64,000 nucleotides of DNA from Archegozetes longisetosus (taxonomy: Eukaryota > Arthropoda > Arachnida > Sarcoptiformes > Trhypochthoniidae): the NCBI GenBank assembly GCA_018873245.2, contig JAEMBT020000002.1:434001-498000 (forward strand), in the 5' to 3' direction. The position numbers were made by a program, and so were the translations under genes. Below the pieces are notes generated by a model. It was not told where the DNA came from and did not search any database. It was given only the letters and a program-made list of their open reading frames with translations. Shown in pieces: positions 1 to 12,463 of this stretch. Within the stretch, counting starts at the first letter, position 1; each line of letters starts with the position of its first letter.

Positions 1-17
1 TATTGCCAATTGAACAG

Positions 18-308
<291 letters not shown>

Positions 309-1486
309 CTTTTTTTATAAGTCTAAGATTGATCTAGAAATAAGAATAAATATCTATTATAAAGTATAAGGTACAAGTTTATTGAAATTTTATCTTGAAA
401 ACTCAGACTTACTAACTTTAACTGTATGTAAAAGTGTTATTTACCTAAATAAGAACTGTAAAAATTAAAAAAATTGATTTTTATTCACAAGTTCGAGCAA
501 TTAACAACTAGTAAACTGTAATTACTTAGTAACCATTCATTTTAAGTATCAATCTTCAATGTCAGATTTATCAACAATGTTCAGAAATAAAAATTTACAA
601 TCCTTAATTTTGAGGTTAGATATAGGTTATTTTAGTTTTGAGTGCATTCACAATTAATATGCCGTATACGAAGTCATAAAGTTGAGTCACTAAACTCTAA
701 AAAACCGATCACTTCCTTGCACAATTGTAGGACCGATTGATTTCAAAATAATTTATGGTCTACTCATCAGGAAATATTAGTGACTATGATTCGTTTATTA
801 GTATCATACTTAAAAAGCAATTTACTAAAAATATGGGAACCTTTTCATAACATCGGTTTGCTTTGAAATCAGATTTACACTCTTTGTCTTTTATATTTTC
901 ACAATCGCCACAATTATTTCCATGCATTGTTGCGATCGTCAAAAATATTTCCATATTTTTCTATAACTATTGAATTAAGTACAGCATTTTTCAGAATTAA
1001 ATATTAGTTGAGAATTTAAAAAATTTAAGAATAAAAGAGAATTAAAGAAGAATACGCATAAATTAGTATTGAATAATTTATTTGTTAAGGTATTAGATGC
1101 TAATTTATGTGTATTTCTCGTTGATTTTCTCTTATCCTTAGATTTAAATTTTCAACTAATATTTAATTCTGAAAACTACTATATTTAATTCAATAGTTAT
1201 AGAAAAGTATGGAAATAGTTATGGCGATTGTGGAAACATAAGAGGCAAATAGTGTAAATAGACTAGAGTTATGACTATGAATGTTCATTTTCTATTGTTA
1301 TTACATAATATGCCGTAGGTCTTGAAGACTTAGTATTCGAACATATAACTTGAAAAGAGGATATGTTTACATCCTTTTATTTATGAGTCACAATTATAAC
1401 TCGAGCGAATCAAACGTCTATCAATTTCCACCAAATTTGTCTCCAATTTTCATAACTGAACGGTAGTTCATTATAGAAGTCGTGTC
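309..1486. other. Intergenic, holds one hairpin repeat
   Basis: There is no coding signal here. After the poly(A) region of the preceding cellulase the stretch is AT-rich. Its only clear structure is the inverted repeat at about 896-1242, described separately. Confidence 0.6.
896..1242. repeat. Inverted repeat (MITE-like hairpin)
   Basis: The left arm starts near 899 with CACAATCGCCACAATTATTTCC and continues through TTCTATAACTATTGAATTAA. Its reverse complement returns at about 1100-1240 and ends in GGCGATTGTGGAAA. The arms match imperfectly over roughly 150 bp with indels. No open frame is present. It looks like a decayed non-autonomous DNA element. I see no clear target duplication. Confidence 0.6.
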
Positions 1487-2239
1487 ATGAAAAGTTTAAT
1501 AGCAATAGAGATGAATTCTTATTTTAATTTAATGTATTTTTGTTTAATATCTATGAAATTTCATTCAAATTGTGCAAATAATATAACGACTCATAATATT
1601 ACCAATGATACAGAATTGATAAGATGTCCGTCTATTGAAAGTTTTGGTAGAACAAGTCATTTAACAAATTATCACATTCTGGTTAACAAATCTGGTCACG
1701 AAATCTATATTCATGAATGTGGAAACAAAAATAATTTTATTTCAGAATATATTATAAAATGTGATCCGAGTGGAAGTTGGACTAGATTCAAAAGTGTTTA
1801 CATGAGTCACAATAATATTTGTGAAGATGATAGTAATAAGAAATATCACTTATGCTTCAATTTAAACAAATTACAAAGTTGTAATAGCAGTAGTTTTCTA
1901 AGTAACATTCAAATCAGCATTATTATATCGGTTTTGATAATTGTTATATCGGTTTCTATTGTTTGTTGTGCGATATATTTTGTTATCAAGTATAGAAATA
2001 GGGGAAAATCATCCTCAAACAAAACTGTCACGAATGACGAAGATCCGAGTGATCAATATGCTGATATGACTAGTGATTATCACTCAATTGATTCAAATTA
2101 TTTTGAACCTAACTATGATAATCTGGATAGACCAAAGCAAGATTATGAGAACGCAATGGAAACTAGTCCTCAAGATCTCGAAATTGAAGAAAGTCTTGTG
2201 AAAAATCCTTCGTACGAAACTTTGGCGGGAGGGACCTAA
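1487..2239 (+). CDS. Single-pass type I membrane protein, unknown family
   Basis: This is an uninterrupted 250-residue frame, with no intron visible. The N-terminus is hydrophobic (a signal peptide around residues 9-29; Met1, Met9 and Met16 are all possible starts). The ectodomain of about 110 residues has seven cysteines (47, 78, 92, 112, 123, 132 and probably 29) and NxS/T sequons at N32, N37, N40, N67 and N133. One strong membrane span covers about 141-167. The tail of about 80 residues is acidic and tyrosine-rich: YADM at 191 resembles a YxxM SH2 ligand, and NPSYETL at 240 contains both NPxY and YxxL endocytic or adaptor motifs. I do not recognise the ectodomain. A small receptor or adhesion-type surface protein is an inference from layout only. 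It lies between a GH9 gene and transposon remains and shows no link to digestion. Confidence 0.6.
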   Translation: MKSLIAIEMNSYFNLMYFCLISMKFHSNCANNITTHNITNDTELIRCPSIESFGRTSHLTNYHILVNKSGHEIYIHECGNKNNFISEYIIKCDPSGSWTRFKSVYMSHNNICEDDSNKKYHLCFNLNKLQSCNSSSFLSNIQISIIISVLIIVISVSIVCCAIYFVIKYRNRGKSSSNKTVTNDEDPSDQYADMTSDYHSIDSNYFEPNYDNLDRPKQDYENAMETSPQDLEIEESLVKNPSYETLAGGT

Positions 2240-2305
2240 CATAAACTAAAGTCAATACAACAAAACTTTTACTCTTCTATCAATAATTAGATCGTCACAA
2301 TATAA

Positions 2306-2575
2306 GTACTATTGATCAAATAATTATGTGTCAAATTGTGCATTTTCTCGCAATTTTTTACGCATAGATCTCAGGGAATGCTAAAAATCCAGTCAACAAA
2401 AATTTAATGATGTTTTACAATATGACATTTGTTATTAAACTTTTTAAGAACTGAACTTTTTATAATGCATTCATTGCTGTTGAGTTTATGTTGAAATACA
2501 AGTTTTAAAATATGATATTGTGATCCCTAAGTTTTTAGCGCAAAATTTGACACATAATTATTTGATCAATAGTAC
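2306..2575. repeat. MITE with about 37-bp terminal inverted repeats
   Basis: GTACTATTGATCAAATAATT at 2306 continues to a TGTGTCAAATT block. The reverse complement occupies about 2538-2575, with one or two mismatches. The interior of roughly 200 bp has no coding potential. It sits directly downstream of the membrane-protein gene. The superfamily is undetermined. Confidence 0.65.
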
Positions 2576-2629
2576 ATAATTATTTTTAAAATTTTGTCAG
2601 AACGTCGCTAGAAATATAACTTTCGAAAG

Positions 2630-3322
2630 GTTCCACGTCAATTCAGCGCCAACAATTCAGCGCTGCGACAATTCAGCGCTGTGACAATTCAGCGCCGCGA
2701 CAATTCAGTGCTTTGACAATTCGGCGCTACGACAGTTCAGCGAGTAAAAATTCAGTGCACGTTTATTATAAATTCATTTTAAAGAAGAACATAGACCTCT
2801 AGACTATTAGGTGTTCACAAGAAATAAATTTTTACCAAAAACTGTACAAAATATAACACATACATGTTTTGATTACTGAATAAATATATTTGAATTTCAC
2901 TACTAATATTCCATAATTTATAATCATATTCTTATTAAATATAATTATTTTAAAAATATTTCTCCTTAATTCAAATCAACTGAATTACAAATAAAGATTC
3001 TATCACCTATAAGTATGTTTGCTTGTAATTGTTGGTTGAAAGTAAACACTTTTATAGGTTGAAATTAATGTCCCGTGAACACCTATTAATTTAGAGTTTC
3101 TGTAATTACAGTTTCTGTTTTTCTTTAAAGTAATCAATTTTCAAAATGCGCTGAATTATCGCAGCGCTGAATTTTTGCGCGCTGAATTGTCGCGGCGCTG
3201 AATTTTTGTAGCGCTGAATTGTCGCGGCGCTGAATTGTTATAGCGCTGAATTGTCATAGCGCCCAATTGTTGGCGCTGAATTGTCGTGCGCTGAATTGAT
3301 TGCGCTGAATTGACGTGCTACC
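2630..3322. mobile_element. Non-autonomous hAT-like foldback element with minisatellite arms
   Basis: The ends are GGTTCCACGTCAATTC on the left and, reading inward from the right, GGTAGCACGTCAATTC. Both arms consist of many copies of the word GACAATTCAGCGCT (left arm 2635-2760, right arm about 3147-3318 in inverted form). The element is flanked on both sides by CTTTCGAAAG (2620-2629 and 3323-3332), read as a target duplication; an 8-bp core of this fits hAT. The centre is AT-rich and has no transposase. Because the duplication is itself a palindrome, it could instead be the outermost part of the inverted repeat. Confidence 0.7.
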
Positions 3323-3332
3323 CTTTCGAAAG

Positions 3333-4508
3333 TTATCTCTATGTAAATTAATAAATAAATTGTTTTGTATCAAAAAATATCCCGTAAAATTTAGTTAAGC
3401 GACAAAATACCCATAAGCTTTGAAGTTTAAAAATTCATTTTCACTTAAATCATTTGTTGTCGGGAATCACGACTATTGAGAAAATTAATAATTATCAGAA
3501 TCAACTTATATTTAATGACATTCTCAGAACAAATAGATTATTGATTGGCTTTGTTTCTTTAGTTTATTGCAGAAATTTTTCATAAGTTTAATAACGAGTA
3601 CTAAATGTTTGACATAAATTATCAATTGAATTTTAGCAATGCTTATCTATTTTGACAAAACATCCTCCTTCGTTAATCTGAACTCAGCTTTGACTCAGTG
3701 TTGGAGTGAAAATTATTTGCTAAATAATTTTTGATCGATTGAAAATTTAAATAAAAATGTGAACAATAGCAACATTTATGTTATTTTATTGGGAATAGCA
3801 AAACAAATATAAAAATTACTGGATGTAAGGTCGCATAGATTGTATATTCAGTTCTTAAATGGTAAATGGATAAGAACTAAAACTCACATTTTCATGAGGT
3901 CAATCACAGAAACAATGTTTGTATGAATAGACGCAATCAAACAATAAATAATACAAGCCGTAACTATTGCTTTAATGGTGAACTTTTAAGTCAAAATGAC
4001 ACGAATGGAACTCAACACATTATTAATTATACTTCATTAACTCTATTGCGAGTCTGCTTGTCTATTGAAGGTCTGAGTAGAAAGTTTGATAGGATCTAGA
4101 TCAATTTAATTATGTGTCAGTACATGCACTTGTGATAGCACTAATAGTTAAAGCTCGTATGTTATTGAAAAATGATTGGTATAAACTTTATGGTACTGTC
4201 ACGTACTCTGCAAATCCTGATACTTGTTGCAAGAATAAGTACCTTTCTCTGTTTTAACAGACTAGATCGGGTAATGTGTGATATGAAAATAGATAAAGTT
4301 CAATTTCAATAATAATTCTAAGTACGTTCATGTTTTTGTCTTTTATAATCATATTGGTCATAGCTTTGTTTTGCATCCTTTATCTCAAAAAGGAATCCAA
4401 TGCGCTACAAAGTCTTTATACATTAATAAATTTAATTAACACAGTAATTATACAAAAAGAAAATCATAATTGCTCAATTGGCTCAACAAATAAATCAATT
4501 AATGGTTC
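3333..4508. other. Intergenic, nothing recognised
   Basis: This is AT-rich DNA with no supported gene, RNA or clear repeat. A short hydrophobic frame begins at 4330, but it runs into transposon sequence and is not accepted as a gene. Confidence 0.5.
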
Positions 4509-4540
4509 ACCTACATCCAGCGCGCTACGCTTGCTAAACC

Positions 4541-5630
4541 TACTGATGAGCGAGTCCGGACCTCAAGACCTGGGACCTGAGGTCCTGAGGTTCTAAAGTC
4601 CGAGTCCGAGTCTTTGATAAAGACTTCAGGTCCTGGACTCGGACTCCCTTTAAAACTTAAAAATCAACAATAGACAAAATATTATCATTAAAAAATTTTA
4701 ACTTTTATTAAATCATCGATAGTAAGATCAACAAATATTAATATAATATTAATAATTTATTTTGAACTTGCAAAATAAGCGATTCATGATATGAGACATA
4801 CGCAAGGTCTAACAGAATTAACTCTCAATTGACTTTTCTTTTTGCTGATCAAATCTCCAGATTTTGAAAATATGTTTTGAAGAAACACTTTATGCTGAAA
4901 TAATAAGTATTTCGAATGCAAGCTGTGAAAGAAAAGGAAATTCTAAACAATTTTTTCCACCGGAGCAAAGGCTCAGTTTTCCAACCAGAGATAAGCAAAC
5001 TTAAATACTTTTCAATTTCATCGTAAGTTTCAACTCTTGTCTTTTTATAAATTTAAAGACAAACGAAACATTCGAACTTTCAATTTGAATTGGAGTGATC
5101 TGATGATAATTTTTCTTGAAGAAATCAACAAATACTTGTTTTACGGTTTGATCATTCTCAGAGAAATCGAGTTTCAAGCGAAGGTCAAGTATAACAGCAG
5201 ATTTTGTGATATCAGTTTCAAGTAAATCTTTATACTTATCAAACTTCAAAAGCATATTTTCAGCATAGGGTTTAATCGAACTGTTAGTTGAATTATTGTG
5301 ATCATTTAATTGTTAATAAAAAGTTTGAGAATTAGCAAAATTAAGCATATGCTTACATACAGTATTTAGATCGTGATATTAATATTATACTGACATAAGT
5401 TTGTTGCCTCTTTGAATGGCTTCAAAAGGTCATTCAATTCCCCGCATAAAAGTCAATCATCATCAGAATATTTCACTTACAGATTTGTTTTGTATCGGAG
5501 TCAGGGTTTTGAGGCTCGAGTCTTAAAGACTTGAAGAACCAAGTCCCGAGTCCGGGTCCTGGGTTAGAGGTCCAGGTCCCAGGCCCGAGTCTTTCAAAAA
5601 GACCTGAAGACTCGGACCTGCTCATCAGTA
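4541..5630 (-). mobile_element. Defective hAT transposon
   Basis: The terminal inverted repeats are TACTGATGAGCGAGTCCGGAC on the left and TACTGATGAGCAGGTCCGAG inward from the right. The subterminal GC-rich arms repeat GGTCC/GAGTC words. The flanking 8-mers GCTAAACC (4533-4540) and GCTGAACC (5631-5638) match at 7 of 8 positions, as expected for an old hAT target duplication. Inside lies a broken hAT transposase C-terminus on the minus strand (see separate entry). The arms are GC-rich islands in an AT-rich window. Confidence 0.75.
4790..5255 (-). pseudogene. hAT transposase C-terminal fragment
   Basis: The minus-strand frame at 5001-5255 contains LLETDITKSAVILDLRLKL, which resembles the ILDPRFKL stretch of hAT transposases. 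After a frame change, the region about 4795-4890 reads FSKSGDLISKKKSQLRVNSV, the typical motif of the hAT C-terminal dimerisation domain (FSSGGDLISKKR type). Stops and at least one frameshift separate the two blocks and the catalytic core is missing, so it cannot encode an active transposase. It identifies the surrounding inverted-repeat element as hAT. Confidence 0.78.
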
Positions 5631-6134
5631 GCTGAACCCCTGATCTAACCCTAACAAACTTGATTAAATTTAATACGTTAGATTATTTAGAGTTAGATCA
5701 GGGTTTTAGTGCGTTAGCGCACTAGGCGTAAGAGAATACACACTCTATCATCAGAGGTCAAGATCAATGAGAAACTCATTCTTTCTATTTGTCGAGAGCT
5801 CAGTAAGAATAAGTAGCAGAATTCATAACAAAATAATTTTTAAACGTTATATAATGCTTAAACTGCGTGTGACTCACGAAATAAACATAGACTTAATATG
5901 AAGTTTATGTGACAAACAATGTGGATAGAAGGCTATAATATTTGAGTTTGAAATATTTCAATATCTTTCTTGAAATCATGAAAATTTAATTTTCGAAATA
6001 GGACCATATGGCCCTGAGTGTGATCTTGTTTAACTAGTATGGTCGATACATTGAGTATTTATTCATAAAATATATTTATTATGTTATTGGTATGCGGATA
6101 TCGATCAGACAATAAAATAGTCTTTTATTCTGTA

Positions 6135-6239
6135 CAGTTGCCGGATCAAAAATATAGAATGGTAAAGTTGGTTTTGAGGCTAAGTTTCGCGTTGCAGTGA
6201 AAACCATCTTTACTATTCTACTTCTTTGTCCAGCAACTG
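6135..6239. mobile_element. 105-bp Tc1/mariner-type MITE
   Basis: The left end CAGTTGCCGGATCAAA and the inverted right end CAGTTGCTGGACAAAG are flanked by TA on both sides (6133-6134 and 6240-6241). The arms continue as GAATGGTAAAGTTGGTTTT versus GAATAGTAAAGATGGTTTT. The size, ends and TA duplication fit a mariner-derived miniature element. Confidence 0.65.
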
Positions 6240-6995
6240 TACTAAAGAGAAAGAAGTTGTGCGGTGCATCATTTCAGATTTGCAAACTTATACTTGTTCA
6301 TTAATAAAAGGTCACAAGTCTAAATAAACTTATTGTGATAGACGTTCAAGATTTATATTTATACATTTCTACTTGATATCAAATTCGCAAAGTGTCCCCA
6401 AGGATCTTTTGGTTCTACCATTTTCTTACGAAAAGAAATACGCAAAAATGCATTATTCATGGATTAAATTCTTACAAAATTCATACCTCTAATGAGTAAA
6501 TTCTGAATCAGGTGAAAGCTTACATTGCTCCTACAACACCTGAAACTAGCATTCATCTATATTCTATTGATTGTTTGCGAGCTTAATCGCCAAAATTATA
6601 CCAAATTAACTTGAATTAAGATTTACGTAAGACTTACTTTCAAATTACACAATTAATAAATGAAGAGTTTCATAATTGATAATAATTATGTAACTAAATG
6701 TCAAAACATTTAAGTTATATTGAAGCATAGGAATAATAGTTAATATACTTTTAGAAGAGATGTAGTTTTTCTCATGAAAAGTCTTAACTTATGTAATTAT
6801 GATCCGATTCATGTCAAGTATTGGGCAATTATTGAAAAAATAAAAGAACAGATGTTTCATGACATTTATTAACTATAGCATAATTGTTGAACATTTCATA
6901 ACAAGTATAAAGAAAGAATATGGTTATAGATAATATGCACAGATGTAACTAGTTCTCAAGCTTTACCCTAGGTATGATAAAATCTGAAATATTCT

Positions 6996-7005
6996 TATAT
7001 ATAAA
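6996..7005 (+). promoter_or_regulatory. TATA box of GH9 gene at 7062
   Basis: TATATATAAA lies about 57 nt upstream of the ATG. The other two complete GH9 genes have similar TATA elements 50-75 nt upstream of their ATG, which supports a very short 5' UTR. Confidence 0.5.
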
Positions 7006-7061
7006 GCAAAGTTTAATATCATAAATTTAGTAGGTTTCTTGATTTCTCGAAATTCTTGAAA

Positions 7062-9097
<2,036 letters not shown>

Positions 9098-9184
9098 AGC
9101 TTACAAAGTTTAGATCTTTTATAATATTAAATTTTAAAATGTTTTATTAATTATAATGGTAAATTAACAATTCACTCAACTAGT

Positions 9185-9203
9185 AATAAAGATAACAATA
9201 AAA
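9185..9203 (+). terminator. Poly(A) signals of GH9 gene
   Basis: Two AATAAA hexamers lie about 90-105 nt past the stop of the 7062-9097 cellulase. Confidence 0.5.
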
Positions 9204-10608
9204 ATAGTGAAAATTAAAAAGTTTGTTCCTTGAATAACAATGATTGCATTATTTATATAGACGTTAAAAAATCAATTATTTCAGAAGGTGATCAAAAACT
9301 TGTTGATTTATTTGAAAAAGTAATAAAGAGAAATCCAGAAAACTGTAAAAGTGCAAAAGTTTACTTCTTTTATATAAAGTGTAATTTTCTTATATATTGG
9401 TTGTATACGTATTTAACTCATATTCTACTACAATATGAAAAGTAAAATTTTATTAAAAAGATCTAACATTCTCAAGGATATTTTGTTAACATTAAATTAT
9501 GTCAGATCCTGCCACCTATAGATATTCATCCTTTTTCCTTTCGCAGAAATACCAATTTTCATCCTGTTTCCATTCCGTTCATGCTATCATTTTACGTAAG
9601 ATTTTGTAAAAGTAAACATTTAATCGTCGAGTCTAAAAAATAATGCAAATTAGTTTTAATAATCTAGAAAATTGATATTTTAGACAAAAAGTTGTAACTT
9701 ATTTGTGTTAAGATTTGATTGGTAGTATTACAGCCTCTTATGATTATTATACCGTTGATTCTGCACTTCTTGTCGATTAATCTCGCGTGCACTAGATAGC
9801 AATTCTTTGAACATCAAGAGTCTTAAACTTCAAGATTACAAACCTCCAGATAATGTAGTGTTTAGTCTCGAAGAAAGATAGAATAATAATCAATCAAAAA
9901 GTCTTACACTCGAGCCTATTATAATAGTTGAATTTTTGAAGAAAAATCTAAAAATTTGTTCGTAATCCTTTGATTACAGGGAAAATATTGATTATTCTGA
10001 TTGTGGTTTCGCCTTCAATAATAATAGTAGAGATCGCTCGCTTAATTGCTATAATCAGACAAAACATCAGACTACGCGTAATGTTTCGAACTCTACTGAT
10101 TTTGTTGGACAATCACACTTTTGTTTATCTCATTAAAAGTATATAATAACTATATTAATTTGGCTTAAACTAGTAAAAGCTTACTATTCTGATAGAATTA
10201 ATTTTTTATTAATTGCTCGAAGTAAGTAATAATCAAATGAAGAATGTTGAAAGTTGAGGGTTTCTCATCAAAAACTAATGTATCTTTGAGATTCAAAACA
10301 ATCATAATTTGTCTCTATATACTTGTTACAGTTTATGCCTAATATTCAGTTTGATACAATACCATAATAAGGTCACCAATACTTTCTTCATAAAACGCTG
10401 TGAGCAAACTATATAATAAAAAATTTTAAACCAAAATAATTTTTAAAATGTTTCGATTAAACTTTCCGATCACTTGATCAAATATTTATATAGAGTTCTG
10501 ACAAGTTAACAAATTGAAATGAAACTCATTAATGAAATGAAAATAGAATTAAGAAAATATCAATCTTTTATTGAGAGATCAAAATGATTTATTCCTATTA
10601 TTCATTAA
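9204..10608. other. Intergenic, nothing firm
   Basis: The stretch is AT-rich. A 71-codon frame at 9230-9445 (from a TTG, with SIISEGDQKLVDLFEKVIKR) could be a stray exon, but no splice partners or homologue could be recognised. Confidence 0.45.
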
Positions 10609-11929
10609 TTAGCTATTAATCTTTACTTTAATGACACCATTACTGGTCATATCTCTGATAGCTTTCATGCCTTCGTCCTGAGCTTGTTGTTTATCAGAGC
10701 AAAAACCTCCCTCATTGTACTGCCAACTTAGTATGCCTGAATAGCCCGATTCATAGCCCCACTTGAAATTAGCGGTCGCATTCTTACTCTCACTGCAATC
10801 TGTAGAAAACTCTCCGATAATAACAGGTTTATCTAACTTGAGTTCGGACGCTTTTCGTTTCATAGGAGAATAACTGCTGTACTTATTCTGCCAGGTGTAT
10901 GCATGGATTTGATAGAAATCGATTACACCTTTTGAAAACAATTTGGATAAATCGACCACTTATGTTTTAATATTTTGAAGTCATTTTTGATTCAAACTAT
11001 TCAAAATTTTTTCGATTTCTAGATGAATTTTCTCCTTTCGAGTATTTATAGCATTAAAAAATCTGTAGAAAAGTCAAAACTAGTTACTATTAAAAAAATA
11101 CCTTTTGCTTTACCACCAGCAGCAACAAGACATTCATCCTTATAATAATTGAAACAATAATCGCAGGCATCAGTACTCGGGATCTCGTTCCAAGCTCCTT
11201 GAGTCAGCAATGCCTTTGGGTCTTCAGTCTTAATCACGTCAATGTGTAAATTAATAAATTCTAGAACTTCCTTCATAGACAGTCCAGTGTTGGCCCAATT
11301 GGCTCCAGAATTTGTGAGTCGATTTGTATCAAAACATTTATTAGTGCTATCAGTGATACCTTGTTTTATTGAGCCTCCAGGTTCGTTAATTATCTCATAA
11401 GCGGCCAAAGCTTTTTTACTCTTAAGTCCTTTAACTAAGGGAGTCAAAACTTTTTCAAAATAGCGCTCGAGTTTTGCTTTATTCTTATAGAGCTCAAGCC
11501 CTTGAGCTCGTGGAGCAACTGCTAGGTTCCAAAGAGTAAGAATGACAAAACATCTTTTTCAGCGCAAAAATCTAAGAATTTGCCAAAATCTTCAACAATG
11601 GTTTGTGTATCGTTTCCAACCGCAAAGCCTTCTGAGTCCCATTTCGGTGACGACGAGCCGTCCGCGTGAAGCCACACTCGCACTGCATTTCCGCCTGCGT
11701 TCGATATACTGGTTACCCACTTTTCATAGTTAGCCTTAACTCTATCGTAATACCGATCCCATTTCGGATCTCCACCGAAATCATGTCCAAATGAATCCCA
11801 GGCTATGTTTGCTCCTGAAAGAAATACTTTTTGGCTTCCGAAATAAAGGCCATCCTTTTTTACAGTTAAAAAATCGCCGAAAACTAGTGGTAAAACAAAT
11901 AATAGAATGCTTATTAATCCTAATTTCAT
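10609..11929 (-). CDS. GH5 endo-beta-1,4-mannanase, one missing base (copy A)
   Basis: This is a secreted beta-mannanase of GH5, subfamily-10-like, which cuts mannan and glucomannan. Exon 1 (11929-11102) starts with the signal peptide MKLGLISILLFVLPLVFG and carries AVRVW, EIINEPGGS (acid/base Glu) and CDYCFNYYKDEC. Exon 2 (10928-10609) carries VIIGEFS (nucleophile Glu) and ends at TAA. The frame breaks at the T4 run 11547-11550 (coding strand). Reading one extra T there continues straight into the LxLWN motif and the rest of the domain, and the exon total then becomes 383 codons. The intron splits the Gly of KAKG, 20 nt earlier than the second intron of copies C and E. There is no intron near the HDFGG stretch. 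It is either a recent pseudogene or a homopolymer consensus error. Confidence 0.85.
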
Positions 11930-12463
11930 TGTGTATTCTTGGATCGATCTGTACTTTTTAGTTATCTATAGAAAAGTTTCTCAATACCTAGTAGACTATC
12001 AATAAAAATGGATTGTGTGGTAATTTGAGGCTATCTTTGGATTATGAGAAATTAAGAAACTGTCTCAGGCTTTCATATGGTGATAAGATTTCAAATGTTT
12101 GATCTTCTTTCGAAACATAAACAGGATTTTGAGTGAGATCCTTGAGACAAGTATTGTTGGTAATCAAATTGTCTCAAGTGATTGCATTCACTCTTATTGC
12201 AAAATGTAAACTGATTTCAAATGTTTTGACGTATTTATTTTTAAAAAATAAGCTGATAACACAATAGTTTATGAAATACTTGTCGATAACTATATTCGAA
12301 AATAGTTACTTAATAATAAAATGCAATAGTTTTTCAATGTCAGGAAAAATTACAGAACTATTTTTTAAAGATAATCTCACCCTTATGTAATCAAATTGAA
12401 AGAGTGAACTATTCTTCCAAGATTAAGAAGAGACAAATCAATCAGTAATTAATAATTTTAAGA
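11930..12463. other. Intergenic, nothing recognised
   Basis: AT-rich spacer between two minus-strand mannanase genes. It must hold the promoter of copy A and the 3' end of copy B, but no motif stands out. Confidence 0.5.

Larger units (their letters stand above)
4509..5736. repeat. Small foldback element interrupted by a hAT insertion
   Basis: The left flank of the hAT copy (about 4509-4540, AGCGCGCTACGC...CTAAACC) together with the right flank CCCTGATCTAACCCTAAC at 5637 forms one arm. Its inverted partner is about 5685-5736 (GTTAGATCAGGGTTTTAGTGCG...GCGCACTAGGCG). Removing 4541-5630 and one duplication copy leaves a short, nearly palindromic element of roughly 130 bp. The GTGCGTTAGCGCAC block is a small palindrome on its own. 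Confidence 0.5.
5737..7061. other. Intergenic, one 105-bp MITE
   Basis: Apart from the small Tc1/mariner-type MITE at 6135-6239 and the cellulase promoter region near 6996, I see no gene or clear repeat here. Confidence 0.5.

Noticed and set aside
4330..4596. 88-codon frame with a hydrophobic N-terminus
   Set aside because: Its C-terminal part is translation of the left end of the hAT transposon, and the rest has no motif, so it is an accidental frame.
9230..9445. 71-codon frame downstream of the cellulase
   Set aside because: It starts at TTG, has no upstream acceptor that makes a longer model and no homology I can name. It might be an exon, but this cannot be supported.
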